DNA of 64,000 nt. Source: Paralithodes platypus (Eukaryota; Arthropoda; Malacostraca; Decapoda; Lithodidae). Positions 47,768 to 58,806 of this stretch are shown piece by piece; position 1 is the first letter of the stretch, and each line of letters starts with the position of its first letter. A program made the translations under genes and the position numbers. The notes beneath the pieces are model-generated. The model had not been told where the DNA came from. It saw only the letters and a program-made list of their open reading frames with translations, and searched no databases. The stretch is taken from NCBI GenBank assembly GCA_032716605.1, contig CM064518.1, forward strand, positions 42,342,129-42,406,128, written 5' to 3'.

Positions 47768-47814
47768 TTAACTCTCTGAGGATTGATGATGCACTTCTTT
47801 TCTGTTTTATGTAT

Positions 47815-47956
47815 TATTATGTTCTCTCCAACAACCAACTTTACTCCTAAACTCGATTAATGAAATTAACAAACCCATGTGGCAGTCCGGGGATTCGAAC
47901 CCAGGACCGCTCACACCGAAAATCAACACACTTATGCATTGCACCACGAAGATTAG
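47815..47956 (-). mobile_element. tRNA-derived SINE, family 2 (copy 1)
   Basis: On the minus strand: tcgtggtgcaatgcataagtg (A box) then gggttcgaatccccgg (B box, perfect). Distal body: ttaatcgagtttaggagtaa. The same body and head recur at 55525-55660. The head resembles a tRNA-Arg-type D arm (gcgcaatggataa in copy 2). Confidence 0.75.
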
Positions 47957-48067
47957 ATGGTTTTATTCAGATTAGGAAGGGTCTATGAAATTCAGAGGGT
48001 TGATTGAGATAGTCTTGACGCATATAATTCCCACATACCCTTCCTAAACTGTACACAATCGTCTAAG

Positions 48068-48393
48068 GGGAGATTTCCACTTGAGGAACTTTTTTCTTGA
48101 CCCCTTTCTCCCTCATGTCTAGCCCCATTGCTTTTGAGATTTTAAGACGTTTGCCCCATTAGTTTGGTGATTTTAAGAATTTTCGTCCCAGTCTGTTAAT
48201 TTTAAGACCTTTCGTGCCATTTAGGTGTCGATTTTATCCTGGCGAGCGATAGCGAGCCTGTAATTTAAGAGTAATCGGCCTTCGGCTGGGGCATTTTTCT
48301 ACCGAAAAATGTACAAATCTATCTTGAGAGGGGGTCAAGGGGGTGAAATTTTAAGATTACTGGAAGAGTAGGAAACAAACTAGAAACCTCCCC
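48068..48393 (+). mobile_element. Family A MITE, gatttccacttgag subfamily (A16)
   Basis: Left flank CTAA 48064-48067 and right flank TTAA 48394-48397, a target duplication with one change. Modules, gcgagcgatagcgagcctg, atcggccttcggctgggg, ttttctaccgaaaaatgtac, gggtcaagggggtgaaattt, ctggaagagtaggaaac, cctcccc. Inserted within a C element. Confidence 0.9.
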
Positions 48394-48521
48394 TTAATGA
48401 TAGTCTGAATTTACTGTCAAAATACGTCATAGCTTCAGAGGGTTGAGCTTCTTTTAACATCAGCGATTTTTTCGGCAATTTGTTTTCCGTAATTGTGATC
48501 TGGCAGCTTCTGGGATATATC

Positions 48522-48730
48522 TTAACCCCTTCATTACAATGTCATCTTTTCCAATTTATGCTGGCTATCATTAGCAGATTATATTAAGTTTTGAGAAGGC
48601 CTGTGAGAGTTATAGAGATAATTGATATAGAATTTGCCATATTGATGCCTAGAGGTCTTTTCAAAACTGAGCAAAATCGTCTAATAGTAACCAGAACAGA
48701 TGAATATTACGTCATGATGCTGAAGGGGTG
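48522..48730 (+). mobile_element. Family C MITE, copy C4
   Basis: ttaaccccttcattacaatg left and tacgtcatgatgctgaagggg right. The interior ctggctatcattagcagatt is mirrored by aatcgtctaatagtaaccag. Confidence 0.8.
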
Positions 48731-48819
48731 ACTGGAATGCCTGCTACCTATAATGACCTATAATTCTCCATCTACAACTTGCTTGCTAATACCAGCGTAA
48801 ACTAGGGAGGCTATGCTAT

Positions 48820-49110
48820 CCTAGCTTATATATTTATTTTCTTCGTATTATATAATTTCGTCTAATTTGCTCCCTAGACCTCTATCAAGCTAAAAATAAC
48901 ACCCAAAATACCTCCCCCCCCCCCCTTCGAGTTAAATTTGTAATTTTTTTGGTGGACAATGTTCCGGCCGAAGGCCGGTTCCTCTTAAAATTACGGGCTC
49001 GCTATCACTCGCCAGGAAGCAATCGACACCTAAATGGCACGGAAAGTCTGAATATTGACAAACAAATGGGGCGAAAGGTCTTTAAATTGCCAACCTAATG
49101 GGGTAAACAT
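48820..49110 (-). mobile_element. Family A MITE, right-truncated (A17)
   Basis: ttgctccctagacctctatc, ttcgagttaaatttgtaatt, gttccggccgaaggccgg, gctcgctatcactcgccagg, acacctaaatggcacgg, gacaaacaaatggggcg, gccaacctaatgggg, then lost. A C-run of 13 at 48914-48926. Confidence 0.8.
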
Positions 49111-49506
49111 CTGACATTGGCGTCTATGATAAATCAGAAAATTATAAATATGATAGTGATAATGAAAACGTTGATGGGGTTTCAGAGGATGGTGATTAGA
49201 AAATGAAAAAAATCGCTAGCGTGTATACTAATGATGATAGTGATAATATACTGTATACCTGTATATGTTAGCTAACGATAACAGATAGCCCGGGTATATA
49301 TATTTATATATATATATGTATTAACAGTTCCCAAAGGTGTGTGGTATATTACCTTAAAAACTTCATAGCTTTCACCAATATAATCACGCCAATTTTTCCG
49401 ATAACTGGTTTAATTAAGATTAGACAGTTGATTCAATAATCGTAACTTATTTATGACTACATTTGCATACTGTATCGTAATTGGTGGAATATAGAATGCA
49501 GATTTG

Positions 49507-49826
<320 letters not shown>

Positions 49827-50274
49827 CACAACAAGAAAGAAACGGCTCCTCAAATACTCAAAGGTCCAAGCGAATTAACAATAATTCTTTCCAACTTTGG
49901 TTTCCGGGTTTTGAGATTGTATTGTAAGTGTTATTATACAATTATAATCAATGGAGTAATGATGATGCTAATACAAACTGATAATACTGATGGCAAAAAT
50001 GATGATTGTAAAGGAAAGCAAGCAACAGCATATTTACTTTTCCTAACCCAACCGTACGGCGCAGGGAAAAAAATGGGCACTTGTGGGAAAAATTAATTGA
50101 AAGTCTATTATTCTGGCAAAAGTGATAATGAAATTTATGTTGTCAATTTTGTTTAATATGCTAGTAAAGCCATTGATGTTTGAAATTAACCAGTTCAGTG
50201 TTCCATGGCACATTCTTTCACTTTGTTCTGGTTAATATCAAGCGATTTAATAAAGTACAGAAAGGATATATGGG

Positions 50275-50535
50275 AGTCAGAGGGTATGTATATATATATT
50301 TTATTATTGTTTTAGTTTCTTCCCCATACCTCCATCGAGCTGAACAAAATTATCCCCAAGATCCCCCATCAAGATTAATTTGTACACTTTTTCGGTTCAA
50401 CCTAAATTATGGTTGCTATCGCTTGCCAGGGAAAAAAAAACGACGCCAAAATGGCACAAAAGGTCTTCAAATCGCCAAACTAATGGGATTATACATGAGG
50501 GAGAAGGTGGTCCCGAAAAAAAAACAAGCCTCCCC
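50275..50535 (-). mobile_element. Family A MITE, copy A18
   Basis: cttccccatacctccatcg, gatcccccatcaagattaat, ttttcggttcaacc, gctatcgcttgccaggg, aaatcgccaaactaatggg, catgagggagaaggtgg, cctcccc, TTAA 50536-50539. The hairpin core is mostly deleted. Confidence 0.8.
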
Positions 50536-50611
50536 TTAATTGTGTGTAAAAGGTCTGCCAGGGTATGTTAGTCGCGCCGGCCGTGGGGTCTGGTAAATAT
50601 CATAATACAAT

Positions 50612-51141
50612 TTAGACCCTTCTGTACCCGCGATGTCTATTTTGGTTTTGTATTCTAGCTATATTTAGAAGATTTTGTGCAGCTTAAGGGGAGGTATTTA
50701 GTTTGTTCCCTAGACCTCCATCAAGCTTAAAATTACACCCCCTTGAGTCCCTTTCAAGATAAATTTGTACATTTTTCGGTAGAAAAATTTCCCGGCCGAA
50801 GGCCGGTTCCTCTTAAATAACAGGCTCGCTATCGCTCGCCAGGATAAAATTGACACCTGAATGGCACGAAAGGTCTTAATATGGGGTGAAAGTTCTTAAA
50901 ATCACTAAACTAATGGGGCAAACGTTTTATAATATCAAAAGCAATGGGGCTCAACATGAGGGAGAAAGGGGTCAAGAAAAAAATCCCTCAAGTGGAGATC
51001 TGCCCTTAAGAAGGATCTGTGGTAGTAAGAAGGGTTAAGGGAGATTGTTCGAAGCCTGTAAATTGGTGGAGTCCCTTCCTAAGCTGAATAAAATCATCAG
51101 TATGAAATAAAAAAGGACGGAACTGGTACTGAACGGGTTAA
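50612..51141 (+). mobile_element. Family C MITE carrying a nested family A element (C6)
   Basis: agacccttctgtacccgcga left and actggtactgaacgggttaa right. Removing 50688-51009 (A19 plus one TTAA) leaves gtgcagc-TTAA-gaaggatctgtgg, matching the uninterrupted C1 sequence gtgcagcttaagaagaatc. The remaining C length is about 208 bp, as expected. Confidence 0.9.
50688..51005 (-). mobile_element. Family A MITE, nested (A19)
   Basis: 318 bp with TTAA 50684-50687 and 51006-51009. Subfamily ending ccctcaagtggagatctgccc. Same length and the same internal deletion (gtcttaatatggggtgaaag) as A21 at 55157-55474, with roughly 15-18 differences by eye. Confidence 0.92.
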
Positions 51142-51334
51142 GCCGGTATCACACGAGCGCTACTTCCCTCAACTGTTATCGTCAACACTGATCTGGCAGC
51201 TTATGCAGTGAACATTTGTAAATAATATAGTCGCCTTTGTTTATCTGAGCTCGTATGAGGCGACCATGTGTACGTAATAAAGTCATCTTAATTTATCTAT
51301 GTCCAATCTAGTTTCCGATGCAAGTGCGAACTAT

Positions 51335-51445
51335 ACCAGAAATGTTGCCGGAAAGTGTTCACCATCAAAATGTTGCCGGAAAGTGTTGACCATCAAAATG
51401 TTGCCGGAAAGTGTTGACCATCAAAATGTTGCCGGAAAAATTCTT
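51335..51445. repeat. 28-bp repeat, 3.5 copies
   Basis: atgttgccggaaagtgttga-ccatcaaa in tandem, the last copy diverging after gttgccgga. Confidence 0.9.
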
Positions 51446-51983
51446 GCGTTATACTCCACTTTTCCCTTTATGACTAAGATGCCAGGGGGTGAGTGTCTGA
51501 GTGTCTGCTTTTGTGTGGTTATAGCTAATGATAACTTGTATAACGAGTGTAATAACGATAATATATGTTAAAAGAGCTAATTAGCCCTTAAAAATCCATC
51601 CATCTGTCTTTGTGATATGGTAAGTAATTCTCCTAACTAACTTATCGTATGTAAAGAGATAAATATTATGAATACAAGTTAATGACACCTACTGCCATGA
51701 CCAATTTGCATCTTTAATATCAATTCAGATCACAAGTAATTCCTATGAAAAATAACTAACTACGTAATGTATCTATCTATACAGTATTAACATTAAATAA
51801 TTACATTTATTATCTAGTTATCAATAATTCACAACTTACTCAATTAAAATACGAAAAGTAATATTTATGGCACAAACATTATCTAAACATTATCAAGTGT
51901 ATAATTAATATAATCCAAAAACATATTCTCAATGTAGTGTAGCCATGGACAAAAGAGCTTTAAGTCATTTTATATGCTAATTC

Positions 51984-52340
51984 AAAAATACCACCAACAT
52001 TGCCACGTAATATTATGCAAGGTGTAGCTACAATGAAAATACCACCAACATTGCCACGTAATATTATGCAAGGTGTAGCTACAATGAAAATACCACCAAC
52101 ATTGCCACGTAATATTATGCAAGGTGTAGCTACAATGAAAATACCACCAACATTGCCACGTAATATTATGCAAGGTGTAGCTACAATGAAAATACCACCA
52201 ACATTGCCACGTAATATTATGCAAGGTGTAGCTACAATGAAAATACCACCAACATTGCCACGTAATATTATGCAAGGTGTAGCGTAGCTACAATGAAAAT
52301 ACCACCAACATTGCCACGTAATATTATGCAATACAAATGC
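51984..52340. repeat. 51-bp minisatellite, about 7 copies
   Basis: gaaaataccaccaacattgc, then cacgtaatattatgcaaggt, then gtagctacaat. Near-identical copies, with a 5-bp insertion (gtagcgtagc) in the last. Because 51 is a multiple of 3, several frames on both strands are open with a perfect 17-residue period. No start context or flanking exon supports coding. Confidence 0.95.
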
Positions 52341-52357
52341 AATAAAAATACCTTCAA

Positions 52358-52718
52358 GGAGCCCACCTCGCTTTTTTTTTGTCTATCTCTCCCTCTCTCT
52401 TTGGCTTGTATCCATTCAGCCCCATTCAGCCTACTGTTTTAAGACATTTAACCCCATCCAGGTGTCAATATTTTCCTGGCGAGCGGTAGCGAGCCAGCAT
52501 ATACTGTATATAATTTGTTTGACAGCTAGCTAAATGTGTACATTTTTCGATAGAAAAATTTCTCCATACAATGGTTGCTCGCTATCGCTCGCCAGGAAAA
52601 AATCGACACCTGGATGGGGATAAACGTCTTATAACAGTTGGCTGAATGGGGCCGAATTGATACAAGCCAAAGAAAGAGAGAAAAGGAGATAAAGATAAAC
52701 AAAGCAGGTGACCCCCCC
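52358..52718 (-). mobile_element. Family B foldback element, copy B4
   Basis: TCAA (decayed TTAA) at 52354-52357 and TTAA 52719-52722. gagcccacctcgc left and caggtgacccccc right. The centre has lost the CCGGC hairpin (acaatggttgctcgctatcg). Confidence 0.85.
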
Positions 52719-52799
52719 TTAAAGTCACTGTTGCCATACCAAACGTTCGTTCTCTTAGATTAAATGTGAAGCTCAACATTATTTTTCAATTATTAACTT

Positions 52800-53455
52800 T
52801 GTAATTCGATATTTGGCGAAATTATATTAGCTTTCGACGATTTGCCTTACATTAATAATAGCGAGAAATCCTGAAATCATACGTGTTTCCTTAATTCTTA
52901 TTCTCTCAAAATAAAACTATATATCAATATATAACTATATACTGCCGGACACACTGACGCTATTGTATTTATAAATAGTATTATATTTTCTTAGAATAAT
53001 CTGAAATTCAACCCATTATTCCATTGTTGTAAAGACACTGTTATTTACGGTAGGTGTCTCTTGAATGAACTTCGTTTACAAAAGAACAGTATTTAAGCAA
53101 TGCAACAGCCCATAGCATTAAATTTTATGTTTGTAATACAATAATGATAATTTCTAGGATATTGAAAATATTGGAAAGCTAACTTTCAGTATGTACTTTC
53201 ATTACTATAACGCTATTGTTCTACTTTCAAACATTCCGAATTCATTATATTTTCTTAATTTTTACGTTCTCATATTAAAACGTGTTGCATTTATCAAGAA
53301 CCATGTTTTCCTCCATATTTTCATTAGTTTGACTGTTCACTATCCTTCTTCCAAATATCCTGAATGCATTATATTTTCGTCATTTTTACGTTCTATTAAA
53401 ATGTGTTGGACTCTTCCACTGCCAACAACATTATTGTTTGTCTTCATATACTGTC
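52800..53455. other. no gene; weak internal duplication
   Basis: attatattttcttaattttt-acgttctcat at about 53243 and attatattttcgtcattttt-acgttctatt at about 53369 form a diverged 126-bp duplication. Otherwise featureless AT-rich DNA. Confidence 0.5.
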
Positions 53456-53460
53456 ATTAA

Positions 53461-53758
53461 GTGGAGGTTTGGTTTCATATATATTTATTTGTTTATCAAT
53501 TTACTTACTATTTTTAGCTTCTTCCCAAGACCTATATCAAGCTTTAAGAAATACCCCCAAGACTAAATTCTAGACAAATTTGTACATTTTTCAGCAGAAA
53601 ACTGATCCGGCCAAAAGCCGGTTCCTCCTAAATTACAGGCTCGCTTTCGCTCGCCAGGAAATAATCAACAACTAAATGGCACGCACGGTCTTAAATTCGC
53701 CAAACTCATGGGGCTAAACATGAGGGAGAAGGGGGTAACGAATAAACCAAACCTCCCC
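53461..53758 (-). mobile_element. Family A MITE, copy A20
   Basis: TTAA 53457-53460 and 53759-53762. gtggaggtttgg start, cttcccaagacctatatcaa, ttttcagcagaaaactgatc, cggccaaaagccgg, gctcgctttcgctcgccagg, cgccaaactcatggggct, cctcccc. About 298 bp with fewer modules. Confidence 0.88.
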
Positions 53759-54299
53759 TTAACTTGACTTGCCAATAACCTTCGCCACTTCCGAAAACCC
53801 TGAAGCTATTGTTTTTATTTTTCGTCAATTTTCATTCTCTTAGATTAATTTGACTTTCCAATATATTTCCATTACCGAGCGTCCTGCAACAGAAAATTGG
53901 AGTTTGGCTGGGCTCGAATCTTTATGGGGAGAATCGTGCGACAATATTTTACAGATGCCACCACGAACAGCAAACCAAATAGAGTCTACACTATATATAC
54001 AAAATAGATACATAAATAGTAAATATATAAATAGACAAATAAATATATAAATAGGGGTATAAGAAGGGCATGATCAATTTAATGTAAACTAATTGAGCAT
54101 ATAGGTAATGATACACCTTTCTATCTTCATATTAGACGGGTTAATTACTTCAATTACCACCATGAAAAAAGTAGATTATGTAACTCAATAAACACAAACC
54201 GCCTAAATTCTCCCTATAAATGGCTTACCATATCGCCAGCCTCGGAGACCTTTAAGTAAACATTGACTAAATCGCCAACCGTAATACACTTCAATGTAT

Positions 54300-54352
54300 T
54301 CTAATTCAATATATACAGTATATACTGTATATATATATATATATATATATAT
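54300..54352. repeat. (TA)n with tacagtatatactgtata border
   Basis: About 30 bp of TA preceded by the palindromic atatacagtatatactgtat. Confidence 0.93.
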
Positions 54353-54606
54353 TAGCTATTTTACTTTCCAGAGTGGCGTTTAATAGGGAAGGTGTCCCGT
54401 TCCCTATATTCTCCAGTGCCCCTGCTGCCCCACACGGCGACCACAAACATGTTTCATACACGTTTTACGCCTCGAAAAACTCTGCTATTTTTCTCGCAAA
54501 CAGCTTTTATGTGCGAAACTTTATATTTACCCCTGTGAAACTTTATATTTACCCCTGTGAAACTTTATATTTGCCCCCATAACCTAGGCCAAATTAAGTG
54601 TTTTAA

Positions 54607-54999
54607 GGGAGCCCACCTCGCTTGTTTTCTCTTTCTCTCCCTCTCTCTTTGGCTTGTATTCATTCGGCCCCATTCAGCCTACTGTTTTAAAACGTTTACC
54701 CCCATCCAGGGGTCAATATTTTCCTGGCGAGCGGTAGCGAGCCAGCATATATATATTTTTGTTTTGACAGCAAGCTAAATTTGTAAATTTTTCGATAGAA
54801 AAATGTCTCCGGCGAAGATGGATTTCTCCATACAATGCTGGCTCGCTATCTTTCGCCAGGAAGAAATCAACACCTGGATGGGGATAAACGTCTTAAAACA
54901 GTTGGTTGAATGGGGCCGAATGGAAACAAGCCAGGGAAAGAGATAAAAGGAGAGAAAGATAAAAAAAAAAAAAAAAAAAAAAAAAAACGGTGATCCCTC
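54607..54999 (-). mobile_element. Family B foldback element, copy B5
   Basis: TTAA 54603-54606 and 55000-55003. gggagcccacctcgc left, mirrored arms, ctccggcgaagatgga in place of the perfect hairpin, then a 27-base A run (54961-54987) before cggtgatccctc. Confidence 0.87.
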
Positions 55000-55156
55000 T
55001 TAAGAATGGTCGCTTCTTTTTGGTTTATCACGCCGTTCAAAAATACGGAGAGAAAAGCTTTTAATTATGGCTGCATGATTTTCAGCGAGAAGTATCCATC
55101 AAACACATAGCGGAGTTATAAACCCTTCTGTATGGTGACCTCTTTATTTATGTTAA

Positions 55157-55474
55157 GGGGAGGTATTTAGTTTGTTCCCTAGACCTCCATCAATCTTAAA
55201 ATTACACCCCCTTGAGTCCCTTTCAAGATAAATTTGTACATTTTTCGGTAGAAAAATGTCCCGGCCGAAGGCCAGTTCCTCTTAAATTACAGGCTCGCTA
55301 TCGCTCGCCAGGATAAAATCGACATCTGAATTGCACGAAAGGTCTTAATATGGGGTGAAAGTTCTTAAAATCGGTAAACTAATGGGGCAAACGTTTTATA
55401 ATACCAAAAGCAATGGGGCTAAACATGAGGGAGAAAGGGGCCAAGAAAAAAATCCCTCAAGTGGAAATCTCCCC
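55157..55474 (-). mobile_element. Family A MITE, copy A21, twin of A19
   Basis: 318 bp with TTAA 55153-55156 and 55475-55478. Same start ggggaggtatttagtttg and same end ccctcaagtggaaatctcccc as A19. The left flank (aacccttctgtatggtgacc) is a family C tip. Confidence 0.92.
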
Positions 55475-55524
55475 TTAATGTTAACTAGCTATTAGTTATA
55501 TAATGCATTGTCATATAATGATTA

Positions 55525-55660
55525 TGTTACCTCCACCAACCGACTTTACTCCTAAACTCAATTAATGAAATCAACAAATACAGGTGGCAGTCCAGGGATT
55601 CGAACCTAGGATGCTCACACCGAAATTCAGTGCATTTATCCATTGCGCTACGAAGACAGA
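55525..55660 (-). mobile_element. tRNA-derived SINE, family 2 (copy 2)
   Basis: Minus strand: tcgtagcgcaatggataaatg (A box), ggttcgaatccctgg (B box), body ttaattgagtttaggagtaa shared with the 47.8-kb copy. Not a tRNA gene: stems are broken and no terminator is evident. Confidence 0.78.
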
Positions 55661-56009
55661 TACTAGATTATTATACATAATTTAGCTTAGGATGGGCCTG
55701 CAGTGGTTAAGATAGCACTTCAATTATTGTATTTTAAAGGTGAATGGCAATATGATAAAAATGCTGTATTTCTCATAATATATTTTTGCACAATATACAG
55801 TATATAGTGTTTATCAAAGCAATTAACACTAGCCCATGCGAAGTCTTGGGACATTATTAAATTTTATTTTTGTTTAATAATTATTGACGGGCATCAAGCC
55901 GTCTGACAATAGATAGATTGCTATATTGATGGTTTTGATGGGTTCTGATTGTTTTGTCATTTTCGAGCTATGTATATTGCTTGCAACCAAGACTGAAACA
56001 GTGCCTCCT

Positions 56010-56290
56010 AGATTGCATAGAAGTACAAAAAAACCGACCCCCAGACCCCTCTCTAGATCAATTTGTATATATTTTTGAAACATAATGTCCAGGCCGATCG
56101 TCAGTTTCTCCTAAATTGCAGGCTCGTATCGCTCGTCTAGAAACAAAAATCGACAACCAAATTGGGCACAATGTCTTAAAATCGCCAAACTAAATGGGCG
56201 AAACGTATTATAATTTGTCTGGACCCCCTTCTCCCTCATGTCTAGCCCCAATAGCTCTGAGACTATAAGACGTTCGCCCCATTAGTTCAA
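56010..56290. mobile_element. two family A fragments joined head to head (A22)
   Basis: 56010-56215 is a reverse-oriented fragment (gacccctctctagatcaat..aaatcgccaaactaaatggg..cgtattataat). 56216-56290 is a forward fragment (gtctggacccccttctccc..tagccccaatag..gacgttcgccccattagtt). Each retains complementary left-end sequence, so the join is a partial palindrome. Confidence 0.75.
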
Positions 56291-56555
56291 GAAAACTACT
56301 CCCAGGTATGATAGGGTTAAAGGTCTATTGACTGACAGTATGTAATATGATGGTAATATTCGCGTCTATTCTCGTCATACACAAACATCTTTTCTTTTCC
56401 AACCATATTCTTGCGTCATCATCCGGACCAAAAAAATGTATAACAAAAGTTGGGCGGGTTAAAATTTGTGTATTCTAAAGTTGTGTGAATGTGTGACGAC
56501 ATAATAAGGTCATTTGTGGCGAGCAGGCGGCCCAAGTTGGAATTACTGGCAATGT

Positions 56556-56643
56556 TTTAACTCTTTGGATTAAATGGCGCTAGTTGTTTTTATTGTAGCT
56601 ACCTCCAGACGATTTTATTCAGTTTAGGATGAACGTGTTCGAG
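56556..56643 (+). mobile_element. Family C MITE, 5' half
   Basis: ttaactctttggattaaatg..tgtagctacctccagacgat..tattcagtttaggatgaac, broken by TTAA 56644-56647 where another family A fragment starts. Confidence 0.65.
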
Positions 56644-56647
56644 TTAA

Positions 56648-56790
56648 GGGGGTAGGGTATATTTAGTAGTTCATATATTTATTTGTATATTTTTGTTTTA
56701 GTTTCCTCCATCAACCTTAATTAATTATTCACAAGATCCCTCTTCGAGATAAATGCGTACATTTTTGTTCGAAGTAGAAACAAACTACAG
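56648..56790 (-). mobile_element. Family A MITE fragment (A23)
   Basis: gggggtagggtatatttag, ttttagtttcctccatcaac, tcttcgagataaatgcgtac, atttttgttcgaag. Truncated in the core. Confidence 0.7.
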
Positions 56791-57268
56791 ATATCGTCAC
56801 ATGATTTAAGGAGCTAACCCTTTTAAGGGTATACATAGTGTGTCAACAAGGTATATAACATCATTGGGTATAATGATGGTGATTTGCTTTTCTATCCTTG
56901 TATAAAATGTGTATATTATCTCAATATAACTTTAATTAGGTAGAATATAATGGCAAATTTAATCACCCCTTTCAAACTCATTATAATTTACAATGTATTA
57001 TCACATATGGCTTATGACAGATATAATGAAACGGTTGTAATTCACGCTAAATTAACCTTTCAAGCAAATGAAGCAATATAGTATATTCATATTAACTACA
57101 GATTGTTTGCTTTCTAGGGTCGTTAAATTATATCCCTTGGCAAATGAGTTACTGATATTCAATCAGAAAATATTATCAACCATGTATCTGAGTTGCCAAG
57201 ATATAATTAAGAAACATATTTCGCATTAAAATAATCGTAATAACTGAGTAATCAATATAGCCTATATA

Positions 57269-57282
57269 TACTGTATGTATAG

Positions 57283-57347
<65 letters not shown>
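57269..57347. repeat. (TA)n microsatellite with tactgta border
   Basis: tatatatactgtatgtatag followed by about 67 bp TA with one tgta interruption. Confidence 0.95.
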
Positions 57348-57350
<3 letters not shown>

Positions 57351-57562
57351 TGGGTGTAAGATACAATTTGGGTGTATTCAATCTCATTCGTCCAATCAGT
57401 AGCCTACCCATATTTCCAACATGGGGAAAATGGATTATAAGAATGGAAAGAAAGAATACATGAAAATTCAGCCCCCTTCAATTATCAGTATTTGGTCAGC
57501 TGTCCAAATCAAGATAAAGAAAGTCTGATAAGTTGCTGTAAAATATTGCAACCCGCCGGAAA

Positions 57563-57845
<283 letters not shown>

Positions 57846-57977
57846 ATTCCTTCTCTCACCTTCACTCTCTCTCCATCCTAACCTGCACCACTTAAAAATA
57901 TATATAATTACATAAACCTAAATCCATTTCGAGTGTTACAGCACACCTTTTTCCTAATTAAATCAACTGCCTTCATT

Positions 57978-57979
<2 letters not shown>

Positions 57980-58050
<71 letters not shown>
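57980..58050. repeat. (GA)n microsatellite
   Basis: About 70 bp of pure AG, 140 bp from the CT array, giving an inverted GA/CT pair. Confidence 0.96.
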
Positions 58051-58052
<2 letters not shown>

Positions 58053-58172
58053 CAATGTAATTTTAAGAGTCGTCTGCACAATGTTTATGAAAATGTGATA
58101 TTGAAATTACCTTGGATGAAAAAGTGCAATTCGATTAAGAATCTATTTCAGTATAAAGAAACCTGAGCTGAG

Positions 58173-58177
<5 letters not shown>

Positions 58178-58245
<68 letters not shown>
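58178..58245. repeat. (TA)n microsatellite
   Basis: About 67 bp of TA. Confidence 0.96.
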
Positions 58246-58247
<2 letters not shown>

Positions 58248-58669
58248 CTATCTATCTTCCATATGACTAATTTCTATTCTCCATGAATATATAATAATAT
58301 GCATTTTGTATTCAATATTCACTTGATTGATTTGTCTTTCTAAATAAATATGTTGACTGTTGTAATGATCTTCAGAATTTATTATTACAAACAAAAATAA
58401 GCTTGTTAATTTACCCTGGTAAATAATGAAGTCCTACATTACTAGAGGAAGTAATCTTCAAGTTCAGTACTATGACGCTATATTTGTTACGATACTATAT
58501 AATGCACCTGTACTTTTGGGTGATGAATTAATACTTGCCAGAATATAAGGAAGAAGAACGTATACAATAAGAATCAAACCCTACTTTTTTACGATACTAT
58601 AGAATTCACCTTTACGTTTTGGTGATGAATCAAGTAACGGAAGCCAGACTATAATGAACAAATTAAATT

Positions 58670-58806
58670 TAATCTAATTGAATAATTTCACTCCAACACC
58701 AAACATCTTCCAATGAAATTTATGAAAGCATGTGATTCTACCGGGATTAGAACCTGGGTTACCACATACAGATCTTAAACACTCTAACCATTACACCATC
58801 AAGACA
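58670..58806 (-). mobile_element. tRNA-derived SINE, family 3
   Basis: Minus strand: gatggtgtaatggttagagtg (A box) and aggttctaatcccgg (B box). Body caccaaacatcttccaatga matches the fragment at 27136. Distinct tRNA head from family 2 but a similar body layout. Confidence 0.65.

Larger units (their letters stand above)
47768..48455 (+). mobile_element. Family C copy interrupted by a SINE and by a family A element (C7)
   Basis: The left tip ttaactctctgaggattgat lies at 47768. C sequence resumes at about 47957 (tattcagattaggaagggtc) after a SINE, runs to acacaatcgtctaa at 48067, is interrupted by A16, and ends gtcatagcttcagagggttga at about 48453. The three host pieces join into a normal-length C element. 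Confidence 0.7.
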
